Part shown: in pieces, positions 54,134 to 64,000 of the stretch
Position numbering within the stretch: position 1 is the stretch's first letter
Layout: each line of letters starts with the position of its first letter
Source: Ypsolopha sequella
Taxonomy: Eukaryota > Arthropoda > Insecta > Lepidoptera > Ypsolophidae
Assembly (NCBI GenBank): GCA_934047225.1
Contig: OW203986.1
Span: forward strand, 26,353,221-26,417,220
Length of the DNA: 64,000 nt
Direction of reading: 5' to 3'
Position numbers and translations under genes: made by a program
Notes under the pieces: model-generated
What the model was told of the DNA's origin: nothing
Database searches by the model: none
The model's input: only the letters and a program-made list of their open reading frames with translations

Positions 54134-56390
54134 AACTATATCTATATCCCAGCAAAATATCTTTGAAACGGAAGGTGGTATATCCCTAGGGGTTGGACCA
54201 CGGGGTGCCAAAGAAAGTTTTTTTTTGATGTCAAAACTTTGACGGCCTGTATCTCCCAAACGGCTGGAGCTAGACCCATGTTGATGGGTGTCTTAGAAAA
54301 GGCCTCGACGAGATCTACCTGCCAAAAGTGTCAAAACTTTATAGGCCTGTATCTCCCACACAGCTGATGCTAGACCCATGTTCATGGTACTCTAAGAAAA
54401 GGGTTTGGTGAGACCTAGATAACGGTAAAAAAAAGTCGAAAAAAAATTTGCCAAAATTTTGATCGGCCATATCTCCCGAACGGCTAATTGTAGGGAGTTC
54501 GGGTTTCAACTAAATTGATCGGTCAAGCTGGGGCTACATAACCAAAAAAAAAAATTGAATTTGACAGGTTTTGACAGTTTTTTGATAGATCCAAAAAAAG
54601 TATTCCGATTTGCATGCAACTCGGTATCAAGGGGCATTCGGGGTCGCCAATTACGCTTCCGTATTCAAATTTGAAATTTTTTGACAACCGATATGGAATT
54701 TGACTCTTTTTCGAAAAAACTTTGATCGGTGAGTCTCCGTGTTTGGCACACTGACGATGCCGAAGGCCGAGCGAAGTTCGTTCGGCCTCGCGGGCGCGTT
54801 CTCCATCCGAACATGCGAGTTTTACGGCCAAGCACTACACTTTGACTTACAGAGGGAGTGAGAGCACTTATAATGTTTGTTTCTGAAAAAAAAAATTGTT
54901 TCCTGTAGGCCACGCGGGCGAAGCTGCGGGCAGAAGCTGGTTTACTTATATATTCGCATATTATTTATATAAACACACATATATACTCACGCCTGTCTCC
55001 CAGAGGGGTAGGCAGAGGCTACAGATTTCCATCTGCTACGATCCAGACAAACCTCTTTCGCCTCTTCCACATCCATCAATCTAGTCATACAAGCTCTTCC
55101 CTTTGGTCCCAACGAGTCACACCGAAACCAGTCACAGTATAACTCGTTGGGACAAAAAATAATAAAATGTCCCAATCAGTCACACTGTAACTCGATGGCA
55201 CAACTTTTTATTTTTCGTCCCAACGAGTCACAAAAAGTTGTCAACGTGTAACAGATTTTGGTCCCAACGAGTTACACTCTTGTTTTGGGGGTGTGACTCA
55301 TTGGAACATAAAATAAAAAGTTGTGCCATCGAGTAACAGTGTGACTGGTTGGGACATTTTATTATTTTTTGTCCCAATGAGTTACGCTGTGACTGGTTTT
55401 GGTGTGACTCGTTGGGACTTGGGACCAAAGGGAAGAGCTTGTATGACTAGATTGATGGATGTGGAAGAGGCGAAAGAGGTTTGTCTGGATCGTAGCAGAT
55501 GGCCTACAGCCTCTGCCTACCCCTCTGGGAGACAGGCGTGAGTACCTATATACATATGTGTGTTTGTATAAATAATATGCGAATATATAAGTAAACCAGC
55601 TTCTGCCCGCGGCTTCGCCCGCGTGGCCTAGGCCAGGAAACAATTTTTTTATTTTTTCAAAACCAAACATTATAAGTGCGCTCACTCCCTCTGTAAGTCA
55701 AGGTGTAGTGCTTGGCCGTAAAACTTGCATGTGCGGACGAAGAACGCGCCCTCGAGGCCGAACTTGGCTCGGCCTTCAGAATCGCCAGAGTGCCAAACAC
55801 GGGGACTCACCGATCAAAGTTTTTCCGAAAAACAGTCAAAATCCATTTCGGTTGTCAAAAAATGTCAAATTTGAATACGGCAGCGTAATTGGGGACCTCG
55901 AATGCCCCTTGATACCAAGTTTCATGCAAGTATGAATACTTTTTTGGATCTGTCAAAAAACTGTCAAAACCTGTCAAATTCAAAATTTTTTTCGGTCATG
56001 TAGCCCCACCTTGACCGATCACTTTAGTTGAAACCCGAACTCCCTACAATTAGCCGTTCGGGACATATGGCCGATCAAAATTTTGGCATTTCTTTTCGAC
56101 TTTTTTTTACCGTCATCTAGATCTCACCTAGCCCTTTTCTTAAAGTACCATGAACATGGGTCTAGCATCAGCTGTTTGGGAGATACAGGCCTTTAAAGTT
56201 TTGATACTTTCGGCAGGTAGATCTCATCGAGACCTTTTCTAAGACACCCATCAACATGGGTCTAGCTCCAGCCGGTTGTGAGATACAGGCCGTCAAAGAT
56301 TTGATATTTAAAAAAAAACTTTCTTTGGCACCCCGTGGTCCAACCCCTAGGGATGTACCACCTTCCGTTCCAAAGATATTTTGCTGGGAT

Positions 56391-56398
56391 ATAGATAA

Positions 56399-56442
<44 letters not shown>

Positions 56443-56444
56443 AC

Positions 56445-56478
<34 letters not shown>

Positions 56479-56508
56479 ACAGATAGATAGATAGATAGAT
56501 AGATAGAT
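56391..56508. repeat. (ATAG)n microsatellite in right arm
   Basis: About 118 bases of GATA with two AAAC interruptions. It is nearly three times as long as the left-arm tract and accounts for much of the arm-length difference. The apparent Tyr-Leu-Ser-Ile protein on the other strand is an artefact of the repeat. Confidence 0.95.
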
Positions 56509-56829
56509 TGTGGATATATAGATAGACCTCAAAAGGAAAAAATGGAACCCTAATAGGATCACTTGTGTGACTGTCTCTCTGTCCGTCTGTTACAGCCGAT
56601 TTGCTCTGACACTGGCACACATAATTTCAAGAATTTTCATATCCACTATATTAAATTTTAAAATCGATGCCATTTTCATAATTAACGTCCCAAAAAACCA
56701 TAAAAACGACACCCATATTGATATTTACACATTTCAACCCCATCGCATCCCAACAGGGGATGATGGTATTTCACGTCCACCACGTTGGATTTAGAAATCG
56801 TTGTTGTTTTCGTAATCAGCGCCCCGATA

Positions 56830-57040
56830 AACCATACAAACGATACCCATGTTGATTTTCAGACATTTTCACCCCATTTCCCCCGCTTAGGGGTTGAATT
56901 CTGAAATCCTTTCTTAGTGGATGCCTACACTATATAAGGTATCTATATGCAAAATTTCAAGTCTCTAGGACCAGCAGTTTTGCTGTGCGTTGATATATCA
57001 GTCAGTCAGTCAGGACTTTGAATTTTATATATGCAAATGA
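56830..57040 (+). repeat. LINE-like 3' end
   Basis: AACCATACAAACGATACCC, GGGGTTGAATTCTGAAATCC TTTCTTAGTGGATGCCTAC, AAGTCTCTAGGACCAGCAG and CAGTCAGTCAGTCAGGAC repeat the ends seen at 44802-45815. It directly follows the palindrome. Confidence 0.6.
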
Positions 57041-57080
57041 GACAAAATTGACAATTATTTTATTGATATGGTTAACTATA

Positions 57081-57342
57081 CAAGGTGAATTTGTGAACAT
57101 CGTCCAAATTCATACTTGAGCCTTGGTAAGTGATCAGTATCAGGAACCAATAACGATTTTTGTAAAATTCATAAAATGAAATTTCGACTCCCCATAATGA
57201 TTCAACCACGACTGCGAGTGAATTACTATGGGAAGTCGAAATTTCATTATACAAAATTCACAATTATTGTTATTAATTTATGATGCTGATCACTTACCAA
57301 GCTTCCAGTATGAATTTGGACGATGATCAAAAAGTCACCTTG
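57081..57342. mobile_element. 262-bp palindromic element, copy 4
   Basis: CAAGGTGAATTTGTGAACAT at the left, AAAAAGTCACCTTG at the right, TA on both sides. The left end resembles the right end of copy 3 (TGTTCACAAATTCACCTTG), so both belong to one subfamily. Confidence 0.83.
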
Positions 57343-57660
57343 TATAGAAAAAGGTTGTTATATTAGCTAACCCATCGCATAAAGAAAGCATATTATATTT
57401 TCCCTCTGTCAGTATTGTTCAACATTCAAATCAGTATTTTTATAAAAAGATATTTTTACGATCGACTTGCAACTGAATATACCATAATCATGGATGAATG
57501 AAATGAAACCTGCATACTAGGTAACTAAGTACATGTCCAAGACAAATGACGAAGACTTTATTACCTTACAACAGAGGCGATTATTGGTTGGCCCTTTTGT
57601 CCTTGGACGCGTAGTAATTGTAAAAAAAGCGCGCGACGCAGCGCAGCTGATCTAAACTTT

Positions 57661-57750
57661 TTTTCACGAAAGAAGTTCTGCGGATTAAGGCATTTTCGTA
57701 TTTATTCATTGCAAATACGGTCTTAGACAGAAAACTTCTTTCGTGAAAAT
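57661..57750. repeat. Inverted repeat
   Basis: TTTCACGAAAGAAGTT and AACTTCTTTCGTGAAA are perfect inverted copies about 55 bases apart, with CTGCGGATTAAG and GGTCTTAGACAG inside. Confidence 0.65.
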
Positions 57751-58918
57751 AATAATACACGAGACATGACGTGTTGACAAATACGCACACAGTTACAATG
57801 AAGTATTGCACACTCAAGCATTTACAGAGTTTTTGTAATGTATGTCGTGTTGAAAGGGGTAATAGAACTTTTGCATAATCTTTACATGTTCTGTTTTAAT
57901 ACAAGTTTCGCAAATGGAGCGAATCCATTAAAATTTTGGTATAGGATGAGTTATTTACATTTATGTACATTTTGCTTCAGTGACGCCATCTAGTTCAACA
58001 ATTTCAGATTGGTTTCCTCTTTTACCACCTTAATAGTTAAGTTACGTTACGTACGTTGTTGCTCTAACGATCAATGTGTTCCCTTACACACGTGGAATTA
58101 TGTAGTTTACTTGAATTTTCTTCCAACTATACCATATTAGATTATTATTATTATTATTATTTATTAATAAGCGTGTACATACAATACAAAACGTCACTTG
58201 TATAAAATCCTTTATTTGCCCTTCTATTGCGTGATTTTTAATGAGTCTGGCGTAATTGTTATTACCTAATAATATATAAATGTTTTTGCATCCCATGATA
58301 GAGGGATTTCCTAAGGATTAAAATGACATGTCACATGTCGTTAAACATAATACAACTTTACACGTTACTCGTAACTTTATACAAGCAACAAGACACTAAC
58401 TTTATTTATTCTTAGAGTAGTTAAAAGAAAACTAAATTCTTAACCTCGCATGACGTGATTTGTCATTTCCCTTGAGTTTTTAAAGTCCTCGATCGATAAC
58501 GCTCTAGCTCCATTCTAACGCTCGAGGAGATAACAAATACAATTGCAATTTTGTGCTATGAATAATAGAGAATTATTATTCGTAGATTTTGTGCAACTTG
58601 GGGCACATTTATTTTCGGTTCTGCATTTATTATGCTCCGGAAAGGGGTTCATATTTGTGCCCGAAACACTGAGGATTCATATCGTGACCATGAATTATTA
58701 AAAAAGGGGAACGTTTTATTATCATTATGATAAGAAGGCTTAAACAAAGACGCTCAAGCCATACCAACATAAAAGACGATTGTTTTGTTTGATATTTTTC
58801 TCTACTCTTGCTCTATCTATTGCCTACAACGTCGCTCTAAAGAATATGTACCTTACTGCCCAAGTTTAGAGGCTAATTTGTTTTAACAACAGAGACGGCT
58901 GGGTCTTGACTATCCTGT
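57751..58918. other. Intergenic, nothing recognised
   Basis: A short ACGTTACGTACGTTG near 58041 recalls the CGTTACG palindrome at 22633. Nothing else is supported. Confidence 0.35.
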
Positions 58919-59143
58919 ATGACTGGTTCTGTCGGTCTTATCACCTTTATCGGCTGCGCACGCGCCACAAACGACCGTTTTTATGATTTACAGCGTGTTC
59001 CTTTAAAGGGAACCATTGTTGGCTTAACAGCTCGGACGATTACACAATCGAATCGTTTAGCGGAGTCGAAGGTTATCGTCTATAATAAATATTATGTAGC
59101 TAAGAAGTTGACTGATGCAGATATAGTTGTGATCACTCGCTAG
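58919..59143 (+). CDS. Unassigned 74-residue open frame
   Basis: An ATG-to-TAG frame with balanced codon use (GGC, GCC, CGC, ATC) in AT-rich surroundings and a mixed hydrophobic/basic translation (MTGSVGLITFIGCARATNDR at the start, KLTDADIVVITR at the end). No domain or motif recognised. It might be an exon or chance. Confidence 0.25.
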   Translation: MTGSVGLITFIGCARATNDRFYDLQRVPLKGTIVGLTARTITQSNRLAESKVIVYNKYYVAKKLTDADIVVITR

Positions 59144-59580
59144 ATGGCATTTCACGTTTTAGATATTACATGTATATTCACGTCGACTGCCACACTAACC
59201 TTGCTGTGGTGCTCGAGTTTCTGTTAAAAGAACTAAATGTATTTGCTTTGCATTCAGCGTTCTCAGTCTGATCCATCAGAGAATTCATCATTCTAATTAG
59301 TTACCAATTACTCAAAGATGATTGCCGAAGATCTTGAGGTGGTTGATTTGCTGTTGGATTACATGAGTTTCCCGTTTTTGGTGAATTGCCAAAAATTGGC
59401 AGACAGGAATCCAACAAATCTAGTGCTTCAATTTAAATAAATAATCTTAGTGACATTTAGTAGTGTTTTTTGAGGAACGCAGACAGACTTCTGAAGTTGA
59501 AAAGACGTTTTAACGACCACATTGCATGTTTTCTATCTGATGCCACAGATAAATGCAACAGTAAAGACATGTTAGCTTTT
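59144..59580. other. Intergenic, nothing recognised
   Basis: A 41-codon frame from ATG 59320 (MIAEDLEVVDLLLDYMSFPF) is coding-like but short and unassigned. Confidence 0.3.
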
Positions 59581-59584
59581 TTAA

Positions 59585-60434
59585 CACTCCGTTACACGCG
59601 TATCTAATAGTTACACCATACCACGCGCGGGGCACAAGGGTGCCCCAATTTATAATTAAATTATTTTTCAATGCATGTGCTCGTAAAGGCCCACTTTTTA
59701 TGCATCAAAATCGAACAGAAAGTCGATTATTTTGCCCTAGGGCTTTATTATAATTTTTTTTTTTTATTTATTTACAATGGTTGGCTAACCTGCAGCCTTT
59801 CCTGTGTACCATAGACGTTATACTTTTTTTACACCGTTTAACGGCTATGGATACAGTCCTTTGAGCCAATTATAATTTAAAGTTCACAAGATTATATTTG
59901 TTTTCATTTCCTCACACTATGCATCGAAAAATGTAGTATGATACACGGGCGTAAAAGCAATAAATTACTCGGTTACGTTTAAAACACTCGCTACGCTCGT
60001 GTTTTAAATCGTCCTCGTAATTTATTCCTTTGCGCCCTTGTAGCATAAACTACTATTAAACTACAACAATAGAAAAGAAAAAAATCAAGGTTATTATAAA
60101 TAAGTGCTAAGGATTAACATGAATGTCTACTAATATTTAACTTCTAATAATTATTAAAACAATTAAAGAAAAAAATAAGTCACGACGAATTTTCTCAAAA
60201 AGCAACATTCAATCTAAATGATCGGTCACAGTACTGAAAAGCGTGTCCTTGCATTAGTATAATCGTCCTAGAATTTTTTTGATGCAAAGATGCTGTTGAA
60301 ACTTGACTAGTGCAAGCAATGATGTACAAGCTGTAGGTACTTAGGAAAAGAAGACTGTCGCTATAAAAGTGTTCAAATAATTACAAAATATTCATTACTG
60401 GGGCACGCCTGGGCCCCGCGCGTGTAATGGAGTG
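59585..60434. mobile_element. TTAA-flanked element hosting a nested insertion
   Basis: CACTCCGTTACACGCG after TTAA (59581-59584) is inverted as CGCGTGTAATGGAGTG before TTAA (60435-60438). Pairing extends to GCGCGGGGCACAAGGGTGCC against GGGGCACGCCTGGGCCCCGC. Copy 6 of the hairpin-headed family lies inside at 59664-60055. Confidence 0.72.
59664..60055 (-). mobile_element. Hairpin-headed repeat family, copy 6
   Basis: Full-length inverse copy: TTTTTCAATGCATGTGCTCG at the left, complete hairpin with ACTCGCTACGCTCGTGTTTT, and GCATAAACTACTA at the right. Very similar to copy 3. Confidence 0.8.
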
Positions 60435-60438
60435 TTAA

Positions 60439-61204
60439 CTAAACGTAGTCTGGCCGGACTTAGAGCTAAACAGTTATTGTTTAAAGTCCATAGAATAAAA
60501 TAATTGGACAGAATCACCTCTCATGATGAAAAATATCCTCAATGACTCATATCATCATCATCATGAATTGCAATTCTGTTTTTCAAGAATTGTGACTGCA
60601 ATAATATCTGCCAGTCATGGTGTCTGTTGTAGTTGCAATGACGTCTTGTGTTATAACTTGTTCGTGAGTTTGTTTAACGAGAAGGTAAACAAGACAGGCT
60701 AGAAATTATCTTTACCCATTAAAATTATATCACTTAGCTCTTTATTAGTCCCATGGTCAGACTGGACACGCAATCTGGCACCTTCGCAAACATGAAGTAA
60801 TTAAACGTCCTCCTTGTTTGATTTATTTATTATTCCGCTTGAGTATCTGCTGCACATAAATTGCAGTCTCACTTATCTTGGAAGCAGTGCAAATTAATTT
60901 TTAATCATTGAAAGTTTAATTGGATTTGTCCACTTTCCTTTCCTAACCTTCATGTTCGGCCTTGTCGCGACTGGAACGGAGCTGATGAAATACAAATGCA
61001 ATAGAATATCAGACACTCCTGGAAGCAATTTATATCCGGAGCTTCGACTTTTTTTACGTCCATGGTCAGGAGTTTATAAATTAGTTTGCGTTTAGTCACA
61101 ACCACTTAATCATCTTTGGTTGATACCAAAGTTAGATTCCGTACGTCATTCGATATTTGATTTTCGTCGAGTCAAAAATACCTCTGTTACCCTCGAAAAA
61201 ATTG
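60439..61204. other. Intergenic, nothing recognised
   Basis: Only a short TCATCATCATCATGAA run near 60550. No gene supported. Confidence 0.4.
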
Positions 61205-61330
61205 CGGGTCTACCGCGTAATTCTGATTTTCATCAACATCAACTTGAGATTGAAATTTGACGTGCGTGCAAAAGAGATTGTTCATCAAGTTGGTGTTGAT
61301 AAAAACAGAATTACGCGGTAGACCTGCTGT
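61205..61330. repeat. Snapback element
   Basis: GGGTCTACCGCGTAATTCTG, then CATCAACATCAACTTGA, is mirrored by TCAAGTTGGTGTTGAT and CAGAATTACGCGGTAGACC, with about 40 bases between. Confidence 0.72.
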
Positions 61331-61499
61331 TCTTTTCAAATTTAAAAATATACATAAATAGAAAAGGCTTTTATCCGAAAAAAACTGTTTATTACCTAAT
61401 TAATCGTTCCATTTTTCATTCTCGTTCATTCTCCTTACTAACATACGAAGGACGTGCTAGTTGCATTTTCCTCTTGCATTACGTTCAGTGACGTACGCA

Positions 61500-61918
61500 G
61501 CACATAATAATAGGTCATCATTACCTATGAAATTGCCGAAATTGTCTTGCAGATTCATGAGTTCATAATTTCTGTAATTTAATAGCTAGGTATTTCCATT
61601 GTTTATTTTTTGTTTGAAAGTTGATTTCAAGGATTTACATCTCCGTATTAAATTTTGTTTTATTGTCAGTTAGATAACTAAAACTTAATTTTCTAAAACA
61701 GTTTTTCTTAAATGCCATCCGTTTCCATGTTTCTTAATAATTTTTGTAGCACACACTTTACAAAAATTTAATTAATGTTACTGTTAGCTTAATGTTGTCT
61801 TATTTATACACAAAAGAATCTATAAAATTTGGATTAGTCATACCTAAAAAAAATGCAAAAATGTTAGTACTGAAAATTGAGTTTCCTTCAAATTCTTCAT
61901 ATAAAACAGCAATTTCTT
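61500..61918 (+). repeat. 420-bp duplicated segment, copy 2
   Basis: Direct-orientation partner of 41637-42055. The 120-codon frame at 61792-62154 begins inside it (MLSYLYTKESIKFGLV). The partner copy has TAG in the aligned region, so the frame is probably not a conserved gene. Confidence 0.65.
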
Positions 61919-63359
61919 ACGTTACGGCGTTTCTTAAAGTCATGGTGATGGAACAAAAAGACATGTTCGTGAAACAGGACAAGGCCAAAGTTGCAGAACT
62001 CTGTTATTTCATACATATATCGCCCACACGTGCAATCGTTTTTATTATTAATCGTAATTTTAAATATTATACACTTATCATAACGTTGTATTTAATAGTA
62101 ATTGTAAATGATTTGTGGCCTCAAGTTATCCGTAATGATAGTACTCAAGTCTGAAAGGATAATGAATATTTTACTGTACCTAGACATTTTGCAATATACG
62201 AGTACTTATAGTAGAAATACCTACATAGCTTAATCAGTGTCATCTTAAATGTGATAAAGATGAAACTGAACAATCAGGTGGCCGTTATTATCAATATTAT
62301 AATTTTGCGGAAGCTCAAAAAATAAAAGGTTAAATAAATGAACACTCAAATAATTTTCCATAACCTTGTGTTCCGCTGGTATTTTAGTCACGATTTTGTT
62401 CCTGAATGCAGTTAAATGGCCATAAGGTACCGCCTTGACAGTCGAAAAATAACAGAATTATTTCTTTTGTGTCCTTTATTCTTGCAGATTCAAACTTCCG
62501 CCAAACGTATGACCTTAGGCTTTTATGGAAGTTTTAACCTTTGTTTATTGCTTCATAAAATGTCAAATCGTGAAAATTAATGGTTCTCAGTATACATATG
62601 GAGATACACCACTGCGCTTTAAATGAATGAACTGCGCCAATCTTCAGGAAACACAGTAAAAATACCATGTAATGTAAATGGAATTGATTTGTTTGATGTT
62701 TTCGCACTCAATCGTGTAAGATTCGAAGTTATATTTTCTATAATGTTTCTGCAACTTCAACTTTAGTAACAGAGTCACGTCATGAAGGAAAAAGATCTTG
62801 GATTCGTTTAAACGTAAATGCTAATTCTTAGAAGTATTTTAATACAAGCAGCCACTTTGTGGGTGACCTTTGACCGATTTTCTTTATTATTTTCAATCAC
62901 TTTACTGCACAAGGACTTGCCTCGTGTTTCGCTTACTCGCAAACAGCTATTACTTTTTATGTCTACTGCAAACAAGCACTCAAATCATTTTTATTGTCAC
63001 GTGAATCTCGTTAGAGCTACAGAAAACTAAGTTTAAATAGAACGGATAACGTTAAACGAAACTAAATATTCTATTAATCTAAATATTGTACAACTTTCCC
63101 AATGCATCTGCTTAGAACGCTATTTAGTTGGTTACTGCAATAAGTAATAAAATAACTAACCTCATTCAAAACGATATCATGATGTTTGTAACGTCATATA
63201 ATTGGTGTCTGTAATTTGGCATATTCAATTCAGTGGTATATTTTACGTGATCTTCAAACCTTTCTAGTAGTTGTTACACAAATTAAAAATAATTAACAAT
63301 GATATTAAAATATATAATTTTAATGTGAATTATTTATGAATATAAAAGACATAATAATA
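61919..63359. other. Intergenic, nothing recognised
   Basis: No supported feature; the 70-codon frame at 62818-63030 has no domain. Confidence 0.35.
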
Positions 63360-63420
63360 AAGAAATATTTTCTACATATATTTCGACCCACTTTGGGGCC
63401 GGCATCAGCGGAATTGTTTT
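63360..63420 (-). repeat. Hammerhead-like hairpin module (copy 4, single arm)
   Basis: ACATATATTTCGACCCACTT TGGGGCCGGCATCAGCGGAA is present without an inverted partner. On the minus strand this is CTGATGCCGGCCCCAAAGTG followed by GGTCGAAATATATG, the same core as in the palindromes at 36671 and 41142. Confidence 0.55.
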
Positions 63421-64000
63421 TAAATTGATTTTAATTCGATAATTAATATTGATTGATTTTAATATGCATTTAAGTCATTTATACAAACAAAACCTTTGAA
63501 GTTTATTAAAAAGGTGTAAATTGTTAATTCGATATCATTTGTAACATCCACTAACTACGAATGTACTAAGTTTAGGTGTTAGTAGTTCACTGATACCGAC
63601 CCGAAGTCATAAAAGAAGATATCATTGTAACATTCGATCATAATTCAAGTGACCACTTGTGCAGTTGTGAGTCACATCGCGTGACTTTGATGCATAAATA
63701 TTTTGCCAGCTACCGAATTGTTCGCTGAACTTATAGTCTCGAATTCGTTGAACTTGTTACAAACTATCAATCAGCCTAGTTGTCGCTAGTTGGCAAGTAT
63801 GAAAAGAAAATATTTGTTTATGTCTAAGAATATTTTAGCTATTGTGGTCCCGGCGACAAGACGGCGATGGCCAACCTTGGAGCCGTGTTGGCGTCGGTCC
63901 GGCTGCGTTGGCTGCTCATTGTCTTCTGACGTGATCACCCCATTCATACACCAGTCTCTAGATGCGTCTACCTACAGTGACATATTTCTAGACCGCTGAC
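63421..64000. other. Intergenic, end of window
   Basis: The last 200 bases are GC-richer. ATGGCCAACCTTGGAGCCGT at 63867 opens a 20-residue hydrophobic/basic frame ending TGA at 63927-63929, and another frame crosses to TGA at 63997-63999. Neither is supported as a gene. Confidence 0.25.

Larger units (their letters stand above)
53842..56763. repeat. Giant imperfect palindrome, about 2.9 kb
   Basis: Left arm 53842 to about 55235 and right arm about 55288-56763 are inverted copies. In order inward: CCCCTGTTGGGGTGCGATGG; GGTGTCGTTTTTATGGTTTT; AAATCGGCTGTAACAGACGG; a GATA/CTAT microsatellite; GAAACGGAAGGTGGTATATC; blocks with GGCCTGTATCTCCCAAACGG; a CGTTCGGCCTCG-type segment; the RLMDVEE block; and repeats of GTCCCAACGAGTCACA. 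The loop is about 55 bases. Frames across it (for example 54523-54831 and 55708-55935) mirror one another and are not genes. Confidence 0.82.

Noticed and set aside
54523..56620. Frames of 72-150 codons on both strands, including a Tyr-Leu-Ser-Ile-rich one
   Set aside because: They mirror each other across the giant palindrome, and the repetitive one is a translated GATA microsatellite.
61792..62154. 120-codon plus frame
   Set aside because: Its first part lies in the duplicated segment, and the aligned copy at 41920-42055 carries a stop, so the frame is not shared.
63790..63999. First exon of a gene at the window end
   Set aside because: The long frame starts at TTG, and the ATG at 63867 gives only 20 codons. 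The GC-rich patch is suggestive but unsupported.
1..64000. CRISPR array
   Set aside because: No regularly spaced direct repeats with unique spacers; the tandem repeats found are microsatellites or a two-unit duplication.
1..64000. Endogenous viral genes
   Set aside because: No capsid, polymerase or envelope-like frame was recognised; the unassigned frames have no viral signature that I can support.

Overview
The window looks like non-coding nuclear DNA from an insect, most likely a moth or butterfly. It is AT-rich, has no operon-like gene packing, and holds one ordinary eukaryotic tRNA gene. Almost everything else recognisable is a transposable element or its remains: mariner transposons with TA duplications, RTE-type and other LINE tails, tRNA-derived SINE pieces, and many foldback or inverted-repeat elements flanked by TA or TTAA. 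The lepidopteran assignment is an inference from repeat types familiar in that order; no marker gene fixes the species. No intact protein-coding host gene was found.

Layout. 0-9 kb: TTAA-flanked inverted-repeat elements, a minus-strand LINE relic (3.5-3.9 kb), three unassigned coding-like open frames (1.3-1.5, 4.9-5.1, 5.2-5.5 kb) and the first copy of a 262-bp palindromic element. 9-12 kb: first copy of a hairpin-headed repeat, a LINE tail, and an intron-bearing, decayed tyrosine-recombinase-like (Crypton-related) gene on the minus strand (10.5-11.2 kb). 14-27 kb: LINE 3' end, an inverted pair of TTAA elements (15.9 and 20.4 kb), a possible coding relic (17.3-18.7 kb) and several snapback elements. 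27-36 kb: a piggyBac-like non-autonomous element, an RTE tail, tRNA-Lys(UUU), an SINE-like RTE-tailed element in two copies with target duplications, and nested insertions. 37-40 kb: a decayed mariner interrupting a conserved-looking protein fragment. 40-50 kb: RTE relic split by a foldback, a head-to-head SINE hairpin, LINE 3' ends. 50-52 kb: a nearly intact mariner. 53-57 kb: a 2.9-kb giant imperfect palindrome. 57-64 kb: more palindromic and nested TTAA elements, and one partner of a 420-bp segment also present at 41.6 kb.

There is no gene system working together here; the interest lies in the elements themselves: a six-copy family headed by a hairpin, palindromes carrying a hammerhead-like core, two protein-coding relics with no initiator ATG, and a mariner whose uninterrupted target survives in a second copy of the host repeat. 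All identifications were made by reading the sequence; percent identities and database hits were not computed.
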